Shown here piece after piece: positions 1 to 6,825 of a stretch of 13,406 nucleotides of DNA. Every line of letters begins with the position of its first letter. Position 1 is the stretch's first letter. The notes under the pieces were generated by a model, which saw nothing but the letters and a program-made list of their open reading frames with translations, was not told the DNA's origin and searched no databases. Source of the DNA: Lachnospiraceae bacterium (GTDB lineage Bacteria > Bacillota > Clostridia > Lachnospirales > Lachnospiraceae); assembly GCA_900759225.1 (NCBI GenBank), contig CAAEUM010000015.1, positions 1 to 13,406 on the forward strand, written 5' to 3'. The position numbers were made by a program, and so were the translations under genes.

Positions 1-1
1 A

Positions 2-649
2 TTTACGGTTGATAAAGTGGGTATGCAGCGTCTTCATGAATTATTTGCAAGGGAACTAGTGAAAGCAGGATTTGCTTGTGTGAGATTTGATTTCTATGGC
101 TTAGGAGAGAGCGAAGGCGATTTCTCGGAAATGACTTTAGGACATGAGATAGAAGAAGCAGAAGCAATTTATAACTGGAGCTTGGAACAGGATTTCTGCG
201 ATCCAGATAATTTGTACATATCAGGTCATAGTCAAGGCGGTTTGATATGTACCTGTATTGCACCGAAAATTAATCCTAAGGCTATGGTTCTCTGGGCTCC
301 GGCTTTGAATCAATATTATGGTGCATCTTTGCGTGCCAGAACTATGATGGGGCCAACAGAAAAAGGATGGGATATTGAAGGATTGGAGCTGTCTAGGGAT
401 TTTATAGAAGAAATAAGAAAAATGGATTTGCGGTCAATGGCCAGAGGTTATGAAAAGCCAACCTTGTTGATCCATGGAACAGAAGATGAACTGGTTCCGG
501 TAGACGTGGCCTATGTTTATCAGGATATTTATGGAGAACATATGAGGCTGGAGCTGATTGAGGGAGCCAACCATCAATTTCGCTCTTTGAAATGGAAACA
601 GCAGGTTTATGATGGCTCAGTCAAGTTTTTGTTAGAACAGAATTCATAA
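2..649 (+). CDS. Alpha/beta hydrolase (5' end outside window)
   Basis: A serine hydrolase of the alpha/beta fold, probably a cytoplasmic esterase or acyl-peptide-type hydrolase; the substrate cannot be read from sequence. The frame is open to the left edge, so the N-terminus, with the HG oxyanion strand expected in this family, lies outside the window. A GTG at 17 could act as a start, but it would remove part of the core fold and lacks a Shine-Dalgarno site, so I treat the gene as 5'-truncated by the window. Visible parts: the strand FDFYGLGESEG, the nucleophile elbow GHSQGG with Ser at 230-232, the acid in HGTEDELVP with Asp at 485-487, and the catalytic His in GANHQF at 572-574. The triad is complete. 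The gene is more AT-rich than the rest of the window. A strong terminator follows 11 bases after the stop. Confidence 0.9.
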   Translation, partial: FTVDKVGMQRLHELFARELVKAGFACVRFDFYGLGESEGDFSEMTLGHEIEEAEAIYNWSLEQDFCDPDNLYISGHSQGGLICTCIAPKINPKAMVLWAPALNQYYGASLRARTMMGPTEKGWDIEGLELSRDFIEEIRKMDLRSMARGYEKPTLLIHGTEDELVPVDVAYVYQDIYGEHMRLELIEGANHQFRSLKWKQQVYDGSVKFLLEQNS

Positions 650-660
650 GAGAAATATAA

Positions 661-711
661 AGAAGCCTCCTGCACCGGGAGCGGTATCCCGGGCTGCAGG
701 AGGCTTCTTTT
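661..711 (+). terminator. Strong intrinsic terminator, probably bidirectional
   Basis: A 14-bp stem (661-674 pairs with 695-708) is extended by an inner 6-bp stem (675-680 with 687-692) around a GCGGTA loop, and runs into a T-rich tail (707-711). It ends the hydrolase transcript. It is also placed to stop transcripts arriving from the convergent minus-strand gene. Confidence 0.9.
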
Positions 712-729
712 GGTTTTAAGAAACAGTTA

Positions 730-745
730 GCCGGGCAGACCCGGC
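730..745 (-). terminator. Possible terminator of the DUF4397 gene
   Basis: A compact hairpin, GCCGGG-CAGA-CCCGGC, lies 24 bases beyond the minus-strand stop at 770. Read on the minus strand it is followed by TAACTGTTTCTTAAAA, a loose rather than perfect U-tract. It may act with the larger hairpin at 661-708. Confidence 0.4.
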
Positions 746-769
746 CAGTGAGCCTGCCGATTTCGCAGC

Positions 770-1702
770 TTAGTTTGAAATTACCATAACCCTCAGCCCT
801 TCTGTTGGGGTGGGGGCATTGAAAATATAGAGGGTGTAGGAGGCGTTTGCCTGGAGATTGGCGGCTGCGGTGGCAATGGCGTTTGCGGGGAAGGAGCCGG
901 AGCGGGAAACGTAAATCTGATACCGTCCGGGAGAAAAGCTGGTGTAAGGCGTCACTTCCTGATAGCGCACATTGGTAAAGGCAGTGAAGGAGCTGTTCTG
1001 GTTCCCCATGGATACGTCAAAGGGCCCAAGGTTTGGCGAAAGGTTGGCAGTGCGAAGGCAGGTGCTTCCAACAGGGGCATTGCAGGAAAGGTCGGATATT
1101 TCCTGTAAATCCAGGCCGCTGGGTGTGTTGATAATGGCTACTGTCATGGAGGAGCCGGGACGTACCCGTATCTGCTTTTGGATATAGACGTAGCCGTTGG
1201 CTCCGGATACGGTTACTGTCTGGGCGCCGGTAGCAGCCTGGACGTAGCTGGTAATGTCACCATTTCCAAGCTGGCTGGCAATGAGCCAGTTTCCAAGATA
1301 CACATTAAATGGCTGATAGCCGGTGGATGCATTTAAAATACGGACGCGGCCTAAATTGGCGGCGGTACAGTTAAAACATGGGAAGGTAATGCCGGGAATC
1401 ACAACAGCGCCGCCAATTCCCGGAAATACAGGCCTGAAAATAGGAGGCAGGGAAGGCGTGGAGGGCAGGGAGGGAGTGGGGCGGGAAGGCCGGATAGGGG
1501 CCACAGGGCCGCCTTCACCGGGATTTGGGAGAGGAATTACCGGCTGGTTTCCTTCCTGGCTGCCTCCGTTTTCCACAGGGCCCCCCTCGCCTGGATTGGG
1601 CAGAGGGATAACTGGGGTCTGCTCCGGATTCGTTTCCATTGCGCTGACAATGGTATCCGGGAATTGACAATCATTGTCCGGATAGTAGGATGTCTGCTTC
1701 AT
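770..1702 (-). CDS. Proline-rich protein with two DUF4397-like domains
   Basis: The protein has 310 residues and unknown function. The start is the ATG at 1702 because AGCGAGG lies just upstream; the TTG at 1720 has no ribosome site. Residues 1-115 form a low-complexity, Pro/Gly-rich tail holding two copies of PVIPLPNPGEGGPV (near residues 30-43 and 54-67), followed by Pro/Ser repeats. Two beta-rich units follow, about 116-205 (RVRILNAS...FNVYLGN) and 213-310 (LRTANLSPNLGPFDVSMGN), which resemble DUF4397, a family usually found in exported proteins. There is no signal peptide, membrane segment or LPXTG motif. Five cysteines are present, two of them in CFNC (109-112). The convergent hydrolase and the divergent yqfC operon leave it a single-gene unit. 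A SigK-like promoter match and the absence of a secretion signal would suit a spore coat or spore surface protein, but this is inference. The DUF4397 call rests on pattern recall only. Confidence 0.8.
   Translation of the reverse strand: MKQTSYYPDNDCQFPDTIVSAMETNPEQTPVIPLPNPGEGGPVENGGSQEGNQPVIPLPNPGEGGPVAPIRPSRPTPSLPSTPSLPPIFRPVFPGIGGAVVIPGITFPCFNCTAANLGRVRILNASTGYQPFNVYLGNWLIASQLGNGDITSYVQAATGAQTVTVSGANGYVYIQKQIRVRPGSSMTVAIINTPSGLDLQEISDLSCNAPVGSTCLRTANLSPNLGPFDVSMGNQNSSFTAFTNVRYQEVTPYTSFSPGRYQIYVSRSGSFPANAIATAAANLQANASYTLYIFNAPTPTEGLRVMVISN
1501..1615 (-). repeat. Diverged tandem repeat inside the DUF4397 gene
   Basis: Bases 1501-1543 and 1573-1615 are related copies at a 72-base period (24 codons), both beginning CCACAGGGCC on the plus strand. 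They encode the duplicated PVIPLPNPGEGGPV peptide. Third-position differences with a conserved peptide suggest an old duplication retained for protein sequence. Confidence 0.75.
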
Positions 1703-1729
1703 AAAAACCTCGCTTAACAAATTGATTTC

Positions 1730-1762
1730 ATTATAGTTTATTCGGGCGGCATCATAAACGTG
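1730..1762 (-). promoter_or_regulatory. Promoter of the DUF4397 gene, SigK-like or SigA-like
   Basis: On the minus strand, CACG (1759-1762), a spacer of exactly 16 bases, and AATAAACTA (1734-1742) fit the Bacillus SigK pattern (mACm-N16-CATAnnnTA) with one mismatch in each box. An overlapping SigA reading is TATAAT (1730-1735) with a poor -35 GTTTAT (1754-1759) at 18 bases. Either would give a short leader before the ATG at 1702. The sequence does not decide between them. Confidence 0.4.
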
Positions 1763-1767
1763 CTTAC

Positions 1768-1798
1768 AAAGCGGCCTGGCAAGCCTTCACCGCTTTTT
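1768..1798 (+). terminator. Weak terminator-like hairpin in the divergent intergenic region
   Basis: AAAGCGG (1768-1774) pairs with CCGCTTT (1790-1796), and the plus strand continues as T to 1798. The 15-base interior is large. No plus-strand gene lies directly upstream, so if real it would insulate the yqfC operon from transcripts running antisense through the DUF4397 gene. Confidence 0.25.
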
Positions 1799-1831
1799 CT
1801 CGTTTAAATCTTCGCATGGATGGACTGATAC

Positions 1832-1862
1832 GATAATTATGCTCTGGGAGGATGCATATATA
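1832..1862 (+). promoter_or_regulatory. Candidate promoter of the yqfC run, SigE-like
   Basis: CATATATA (1855-1862) resembles the SigE -10 (CATACAnT), and an ATA-containing GATAATT (1832-1838) lies upstream with a spacer near 16, slightly longer than the usual 14. In Bacillus yqfC and yqfD belong to the SigE regulon (established knowledge), so the position makes sense. The run TATATATAAAAG also allows a SigA-type -10. Confidence 0.35.
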
Positions 1863-1916
1863 TAAAAGAGCCCCCTTTGAAGACGGAAGGGAAAATGATT
1901 GCAAGGAGGGAACGCT

Positions 1917-2186
1917 GTGTCTATGGAACCTGCCAGAAAGGCTGTTGCTGCCCTTGGTCTTCCCAGTGATGTGATTTTGGGGGATGTGATGGTATATGCT
2001 GTTGGCTGCCATAAAATACGGGTGGAAAATTACCGCAGCCTTCTTCTTTACACAGATACGCTGATACGGATCCAGACAAGGAATTGCAGGCTGATACTGC
2101 GGGGGAAGGGGCTGTGTATTGAATGCTATACTGTGGAAGAGATGACGGTCACAGGCCGGATTTCTGCCATTGAATTTGAAGTCTGA
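1917..2186 (+). CDS. yqfC: Sporulation protein YqfC (YabP family)
   Basis: An 89-residue protein of the YabP/YqfC family, close in length to Bacillus YqfC. The GTG at 1917 is chosen as start because AAGGAGG (1903-1909) sits 7 bases before it; the ATG at 1923 would be too close to its own site and the upstream TTG at 1899 too early. The family pattern is visible in ENYRSLLLYTDTLIRIQT, RLILRGKGL and the final GRISAIEFEV, a small all-beta fold. The family is expressed in the mother cell during sporulation; its molecular job is not established. It is followed after 19 bases by yqfD, the standard pair. A SigE-type promoter is possible upstream. Confidence 0.88.
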   Translation: MSMEPARKAVAALGLPSDVILGDVMVYAVGCHKIRVENYRSLLLYTDTLIRIQTRNCRLILRGKGLCIECYTVEEMTVTGRISAIEFEV

Positions 2187-2205
2187 AGGGAAGGGAGGGA
2201 GGGCA

Positions 2206-3435
2206 ATGCTGGAATGGCTTGTGCACAGCTTGGAGGGGTATGTTGAGATCGTGCTTTATGGATGCCTGCCGGAACGTTTTTTAAACCTTTGCAGCCTTCA
2301 GGGGCTGGGGCTTTGGAAGCTTCGCTGCAGGGAGGATGGGGCTTACTGCTTCTTTATGACGGTCAGGGATTTTCGGAGGGTAAGGCCGCTGGTGAGAAAA
2401 TCCCGTGTAAGGCTGCGGATCATGAAACGCAGGGGCCTTCCTTTTTTGATTGACAGAAACAAAAAGAGAGGTGCCTATGCTGCCGGGCTTGCCGCCTTTT
2501 TTCTGATCTTATTTACCATGTCCCTGTTTGTATGGGATATCCAGATGGAGGGAAACCATTATTATACCCAGGACACCCTGGTGCGTTATTTAAACAGCCG
2601 GGAGATCCGGTATGGAATGAGAAGATCAGAGGTGGATTGTGATGAGCTGGAAGCGTGGCTGCGAACAGATTTTCCGGAGATCATATGGGTTTCTGCCCAG
2701 CTGTCCGGCACAAGGCTCCTGCTTCGCATAAAAGAAAATGAGGTGCTTTCGCAGGTTCAGGAGGGCGGGGAAGGCCCTTCGGATCTGGTTGCCCAAAAGA
2801 GCGGGCGTATTACCTTAGTGGCAGTGCGCCGGGGCATTGCCCAGGTAAAGGCAGGGGAGGAGGTGGAAAAGGGGCAGCTTCTTGTCAGTGGACGTATTCC
2901 CATAACCGGAGAGGACGAGGAGGAGATAAAGGCCTATTTTGTGGAGGCGCAGGGGGATGTGTATGCCACAACGCACCGCAGCTATGATTACAGAGTTCCG
3001 GCTGCAAGGACAGTGCGTGTGGATACAGGAAAAAGGCGAAGAGGGCTGTATCTTAAGGCGGGCTCATGGACATTTAGGCTGATGATGCCGGATATGGGAA
3101 AAAACAGTTGGGATTTTTTCATGGAGGAGCATCAGCTGCGCCTTTTTTCTGATTTTTACCTTCCTGTTTATGTGGGGAATATAGAGGCCAGGGAAATGGT
3201 ATCCTATGAGAAGGGATACACGAAGGCAGAGCTTTTGGAGCTGTCTTCAAGGCTAAACAGGCAGTTCGTGAAAAAATTAGAAGAAAAGGGGGTACAAATT
3301 CTTGAAAATAATGATAGAATAGAAAGAAGTGTATCCGGATACCGGATAAAAGGGGAGTTTGTGACGGAGGAATCCATTGTGCACAGACGGCCCCTGACAG
3401 AAAACGCTGCGGAGGAGAGAATGACAGCCCAATGA
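2206..3435 (+). CDS. yqfD: Sporulation protein YqfD
   Basis: The protein has 409 residues, the usual size for YqfD (about 400). The ATG at 2206 follows a purine-rich GGGAGGGAGGG site; the in-frame TTG at 2170 would overlap yqfC and is rejected. An N-terminal region of about 85 residues, rich in Arg/Lys at its end (VRKSRVRLRIMKRRG), precedes one membrane helix at about 89-110 (YAAGLAAFFLILFTMSLFVW). Next comes a region resembling a POTRA/FtsQ-like fold (QMEGNHYYTQDTLVRYL...VSAQLSGTRLLLRIKE), then a long soluble domain ending in a charged tail. The protein is probably a mother-cell membrane protein with its C-terminal domain in the intermembrane space of the forespore (inference). It overlaps phoH by ATGA, so the two are probably translationally coupled. 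Confidence 0.9.
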   Translation: MLEWLVHSLEGYVEIVLYGCLPERFLNLCSLQGLGLWKLRCREDGAYCFFMTVRDFRRVRPLVRKSRVRLRIMKRRGLPFLIDRNKKRGAYAAGLAAFFLILFTMSLFVWDIQMEGNHYYTQDTLVRYLNSREIRYGMRRSEVDCDELEAWLRTDFPEIIWVSAQLSGTRLLLRIKENEVLSQVQEGGEGPSDLVAQKSGRITLVAVRRGIAQVKAGEEVEKGQLLVSGRIPITGEDEEEIKAYFVEAQGDVYATTHRSYDYRVPAARTVRVDTGKRRRGLYLKAGSWTFRLMMPDMGKNSWDFFMEEHQLRLFSDFYLPVYVGNIEAREMVSYEKGYTKAELLELSSRLNRQFVKKLEEKGVQILENNDRIERSVSGYRIKGEFVTEESIVHRRPLTENAAEERMTAQ

Positions 3436-4415
3436 GTGTGATTGAAACAATGATTGATATTCCCGCAGAGCATGAACGGAATGTTTGCGGGCAGTTTGAT
3501 GCATATTTAAAAAAGATAGAGCGTACCCTTCACGTTACCATGATTGCCAGGGACGGGGAGATTAAGCTGATCGGCCCGGAAAAGACTATCCAGCAGGCCA
3601 AAAGCGTATTTAATAATCTGATCGAGCTTTCCAGGCGGGGAAATACCATTACAGAGCAGAATGTGGACTATGCCCTTTCCCTTTCCTTTACGGAAAATGA
3701 CGGACAGCTTTTAGAGATTGACAAGGATATTATCTGCCGCACGATTACAGGGAAACCGGTAAAGCCAAAGACCCTGGGACAAAAAAACTATGTGGATGCG
3801 ATCCGCAAAAAGATGATCGTCTTCGGTATCGGGCCTGCAGGAACGGGAAAAACCTATCTTGCAATGGCAATGGCTATTCAGGCATTTAAAAACGGGGAGG
3901 TAGGGCGGATCATTTTAACCCGTCCGGCCATTGAGGCAGGAGAGAAGCTGGGCTTCCTTCCCGGCGATCTGCAGAGCAAGATCGACCCCTACCTGCGTCC
4001 CCTTTATGATGCGCTGTATCAGATCATGGGAGCGGAAAGCTACCTGCATAATTCGGAGAAGGGCCTCATTGAGGTAGCGCCTCTGGCCTATATGAGAGGG
4101 CGCACTCTGGATAATGCATACATTATACTGGATGAAGCTCAGAATACGACTCCGGCCCAGATGAAGATGTTCCTTACGCGGATCGGCTTTGGCTCCAAGG
4201 TGATCATTACCGGGGACCAGACCCAGAAAGATCTGCCGTCAGGCGCTGTTTCCGGCCTGGATACAGCCTTAAAGGTATTAAAGCGGATTGATGATATTGG
4301 CTTCTGTTATCTTACAAGCTCTGACGTAGTGCGCCATCCTCTTGTACAGAAAATCGTACAGGCCTATGATGATTACGAGAGAAAAGGCGCCACAAATAAA
4401 AACATAAGAAAATGA
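3432..4415 (+). CDS. PhoH-like ATPase (PhoL type)
   Basis: A 327-residue P-loop ATPase of the PhoH/PhoL family, which has a helicase-like core and is linked to RNA metabolism. An N-terminal KH-like stretch (about 30-70) precedes the ATPase. Walker A is GPAGTGKT (134-141), followed by the family strand ILTRPAIEAGEKLGFLPGD (161-179), Walker B IILDEAQN (231-238), and the sensor strand VIITGDQTQKDLPSG. All core residues are intact. It starts at 3432 inside the yqfD stop (ATGA) and ends 10 bases before ybeY. The phoH-ybeY pairing is widely conserved, and both act on RNA or ribosome quality. In Bacillus an HD-family phosphodiesterase gene (yqfF) sits between them; here it is absent. Confidence in the family is very high; the exact biochemical role of the family is not settled. 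Confidence 0.95.
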   Translation: MSVIETMIDIPAEHERNVCGQFDAYLKKIERTLHVTMIARDGEIKLIGPEKTIQQAKSVFNNLIELSRRGNTITEQNVDYALSLSFTENDGQLLEIDKDIICRTITGKPVKPKTLGQKNYVDAIRKKMIVFGIGPAGTGKTYLAMAMAIQAFKNGEVGRIILTRPAIEAGEKLGFLPGDLQSKIDPYLRPLYDALYQIMGAESYLHNSEKGLIEVAPLAYMRGRTLDNAYIILDEAQNTTPAQMKMFLTRIGFGSKVIITGDQTQKDLPSGAVSGLDTALKVLKRIDDIGFCYLTSSDVVRHPLVQKIVQAYDDYERKGATNKNIRK

Positions 4416-4425
4416 GGAAATCCCT

Positions 4426-4923
4426 ATGACAGTAACAGTGGAATATGAGGCAGAGAAAAAGCTTGACCTGCCCTGGGAAGCGATCATAAAAGAGATTGTG
4501 GAGGCATCCCTGGATTATGAGAAATGTCCTTATGAGGCAGAGGTAAGCGTAATCCTTACAGACAATGAGACAATCCAGGAGATCAACAGGGAACAGAGGG
4601 GCATTGATTCCCCTACGGATGTTCTGTCCTTCCCTCTGGTGGATTATGAAAGGCCCTCTGATTTTGACCATGTGGAGGATGCTGTGGAGGATTACTTTAA
4701 TCCGGAAACAGGGGAGCTGATGCTGGGAGATATTGTAATTTCTGTAGACAAGGTGGAGGAGCAGGCCCAAAAGTATGGCCATTCCCAAAAGCGGGAGCTG
4801 GCTTTCCTGGTGGCTCACAGCATGCTGCACCTGTGCGGCTATGACCATATGGAGGATGAGGAACGCCTTGAAATGGAACAGCGGCAGAGGGAGATCCTTG
4901 AAACCCGGGGTTATACCCGGTAA
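4426..4923 (+). CDS. ybeY: Endoribonuclease / rRNA maturation factor YbeY
   Basis: A 165-residue metal-dependent RNase involved in 16S rRNA 3'-end maturation and ribosome quality control. The zinc site H-x3-H-x5-H appears as HSMLHLCGYDH (131-141), with His131, His135 and His141. The usual Gly after the first His is Ser. The preceding substrate-cleft motifs are clear: EINREQRG and SPTDVLSFP (62-70), then GDIVIS (101-106). An acidic insertion (about 76-96) separates these two parts; Clostridial YbeY proteins commonly carry one. The Shine-Dalgarno GAGG (4414-4417) overlaps the phoH stop, so expression is coupled. The next gene starts 31 bases after the stop. Confidence 0.96.
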   Translation: MTVTVEYEAEKKLDLPWEAIIKEIVEASLDYEKCPYEAEVSVILTDNETIQEINREQRGIDSPTDVLSFPLVDYERPSDFDHVEDAVEDYFNPETGELMLGDIVISVDKVEEQAQKYGHSQKRELAFLVAHSMLHLCGYDHMEDEERLEMEQRQREILETRGYTR

Positions 4924-4954
4924 ACCTAAAAAGGACGGAGCGCAGCAGATCATT

Positions 4955-6649
4955 ATGAGCAGGACAAAAACAAAAAAACAGGGCAGCAGAGCTGCTAATT
5001 TTGTGATCCAGGGAAGTATCCTGGCAGCAGCCGGTATCCTGGTACGAATAATAGGCATGCTTTACCGCATGCCCTTAAATGATATTATCGGGAAGCAGGG
5101 AAACGGATATTATACATCTGCTTATAATGTATACAATATTCTGTTAATCCTGTCTTCCTACAGTATGCCGGTGGCTATTTCAAAGATGATCTCCTCCCGG
5201 CTTGCCAGGGGGGAATATAAAAACTGCCGCCGGATCCTTTATGCCGGGCTTATGTATGCAACTATCACAGGCGCCCTGGCAGCAGCAGTTTTGTGGTTTG
5301 GGGCAGATTTATTTGCAGGCCTTATCAAGACCCCTTTTTCCAGCTATGCTTTAAAGACACTGGCACCTACAATCTGGATCATGGCTTATCTGGGAGTGCT
5401 GCGGGGATATTTCCAGGGAACCGGTACTATGGTTCCAACTGCGGTTTCCCAGATTTTGGAGCAGATCGTAAATGCGGTTGTCAGTGTTGTAGCAGCAGGC
5501 CTTCTTTTTAATGTGGGACTGGGACTAAATGCAGCTCATCAGGCGGAGGAATATTCCTATGCGCTGGGAGCAGCAGGCGGTACCATTGGAACAGGTGCGG
5601 GGGCCCTTACAGCCCTTATTTTCTTTTTGCTGCTTACGCTGACAAAAGGAAAGCAGGCAGTGTCAGAGAATGGAGAGGAAAAGCAGGAAAGCACCTACAC
5701 GGAAAGCTATGGCCGTCTTACCTACATCCTTATTATTACGGTCCTTCCCATTGTCATAAGCAGTGCGGTTTACAACTGCTCCAACGTGGTGGACAACTAT
5801 CTTTTCGGCCAGGGAATGGACAGCCTGGGTTATACAGCCAGTCAAATCGCGATTTTCTGGGGGGCTCTGGGACAGTATCAGCTTCTGTTTAATATCCCGG
5901 TCGCTGTGTCAAATGCCCTGTCCTCCTCCCTGATCCCGTCCCTGACCCGTTCCGTTGCAAGCGGAAACCGTCAGCAGATGCTGGAGCGCATTTCTGTTTC
6001 AATCCGCTTTTCCATGCTGATCGCCATCCCGGCAGCAGTGGGAATCGCTGTTCTTGCAGAGCCTGTATGCAACCTGCTGTTTATCAGTGAGGACAACAGC
6101 CTTTTGATCCGCCTGTCCATGGCTGGGGCCATTGCGGTTGTATTTTTCTCCCTGTCAACAGTGACCAATGCCATCCTTCAGGGCTTAAACAGGATGGAGG
6201 TTCCTGTGCGCCATGCGGTTGCCTCCCTTGCAGTCCATGTGGCAGTGCTGGAGGTGCTGCTTTTGGTATTTGGCCTGGGTATTTACAGCGTTGTATTTGC
6301 AAATATTGTATTTGCCTTTACCATGTGCCTTTTAAACGGCCGGGTGATCGCAAAGCATGCAGGCTACAGGCAGGAGTATAAAAAAACCTTTCTGCTTCCT
6401 GCAGTTTGTGCGGCAGTTATGGGAGGCGCTGCCTGGATTGTTTACAAAGGGATCGAGATGCTTCTGCCAGCTTCCCTTCTTAGGGGGCGGGCAGGTATGT
6501 GCCTTGTAGTCCTTCCGTCAGTGGCAGCGGCAGTGGCAGTTTATGCAGTGCTTTTGGTGAAGCTTCATGCCATTGATGAGGAGGAGCTAAAAAGCATGCC
6601 GGGAGGACGCAGGCTTACAGGGCTTTTAAAGCGGGTTCATGTTTTATAA
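4955..6649 (+). CDS. Polysaccharide/lipid flippase of the MOP superfamily, SpoVB-like
   Basis: A 564-residue integral membrane protein with about 14 helices, related to SpoVB, MurJ and Wzx transporters that flip lipid-linked cell-wall or polysaccharide precursors across the membrane. The start is the ATG at 4955 (MSRTKTKKQGSRAANFVIQG), where homology-like sequence begins; an earlier ATG at 4775 would run 149 bases into ybeY and encode non-homologous sequence. Family marks include ILVRIIGMLYRMPLNDIIG near the N-terminus, then NGYYTSAYNVYNILLILSS, and GVLRGYFQGTGTMVPTAVSQ, the GYFQG segment typical of SpoVB-like proteins. An Ala/Gly-rich insertion and a Lys/Glu-rich loop (KGKQAVSENGEEKQES) lie mid-protein. 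The ribosome site is weak: GGAG is 15 bases upstream. The adjacent sporulation genes favour a spore-cortex or envelope precursor role, but the substrate is not proven. Confidence 0.88.
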   Translation: MSRTKTKKQGSRAANFVIQGSILAAAGILVRIIGMLYRMPLNDIIGKQGNGYYTSAYNVYNILLILSSYSMPVAISKMISSRLARGEYKNCRRILYAGLMYATITGALAAAVLWFGADLFAGLIKTPFSSYALKTLAPTIWIMAYLGVLRGYFQGTGTMVPTAVSQILEQIVNAVVSVVAAGLLFNVGLGLNAAHQAEEYSYALGAAGGTIGTGAGALTALIFFLLLTLTKGKQAVSENGEEKQESTYTESYGRLTYILIITVLPIVISSAVYNCSNVVDNYLFGQGMDSLGYTASQIAIFWGALGQYQLLFNIPVAVSNALSSSLIPSLTRSVASGNRQQMLERISVSIRFSMLIAIPAAVGIAVLAEPVCNLLFISEDNSLLIRLSMAGAIAVVFFSLSTVTNAILQGLNRMEVPVRHAVASLAVHVAVLEVLLLVFGLGIYSVVFANIVFAFTMCLLNGRVIAKHAGYRQEYKKTFLLPAVCAAVMGGAAWIVYKGIEMLLPASLLRGRAGMCLVVLPSVAAAVAVYAVLLVKLHAIDEEELKSMPGGRRLTGLLKRVHVL

Positions 6650-6691
6650 TGATTCCCCCTCTTCTGATGCCGGGTTGCTGCGCACAGTGTG

Positions 6692-6721
6692 TTTCCGCAA
6701 TCCTCATCATCATAGTATAAA
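6692..6721 (+). promoter_or_regulatory. Weak candidate internal promoter
   Basis: The 176-base gap between the flippase and the next gene is the only sizeable break in the plus-strand run. It holds TATAAA (6716-6721) with a poor -35 TTTCCG (6692-6697) at 18 bases. The overlapping CATAGTATA (6711-6719) fits a SigK-type -10, but no matching -35 is present at the right distance. No terminator with a U-tract was seen in the gap. Confidence 0.22.
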
Positions 6722-6825
6722 ATGGAAAAAATGGCGGATACTAGGGTTATCATCTTTATATTGGGAAAGCTTCCGGTATGGGATGAAAAAACAGGCTGAA
6801 AAAGGCCTGGCCCGGAGGTAGAAGC

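Noticed and set aside
1323..1667. Repeat-bearing plus-strand frame opposite the DUF4397 gene
   Set aside because: The Gly/Pro repeats are the reverse complement of the coding repeats on the minus strand. No start site supports it.
4312..5058. 248-codon minus-strand open frame antisense to phoH, ybeY and the flippase
   Set aside because: It runs opposite three well-supported genes, has no recognisable domain and no ribosome site, and its Cys/His/Leu-rich composition is typical of an antisense shadow.
6792..6809. Hairpin CAGGC...GCCTG before the BofC-like gene
   Set aside because: Only five base pairs, an A-rich loop and no U-tract; it also sits almost on the ribosome site, so it is not a terminator. 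A weak translational effect cannot be excluded.
6639..6821. 60-codon plus-strand frame in the gap after the flippase
   Set aside because: Its ATG lies within the last codons of the flippase, has no ribosome site, and the peptide has no hydrophobic, repetitive or domain-like pattern. Its end overlaps the ribosome site of the next gene, so coupling is possible but unsupported.
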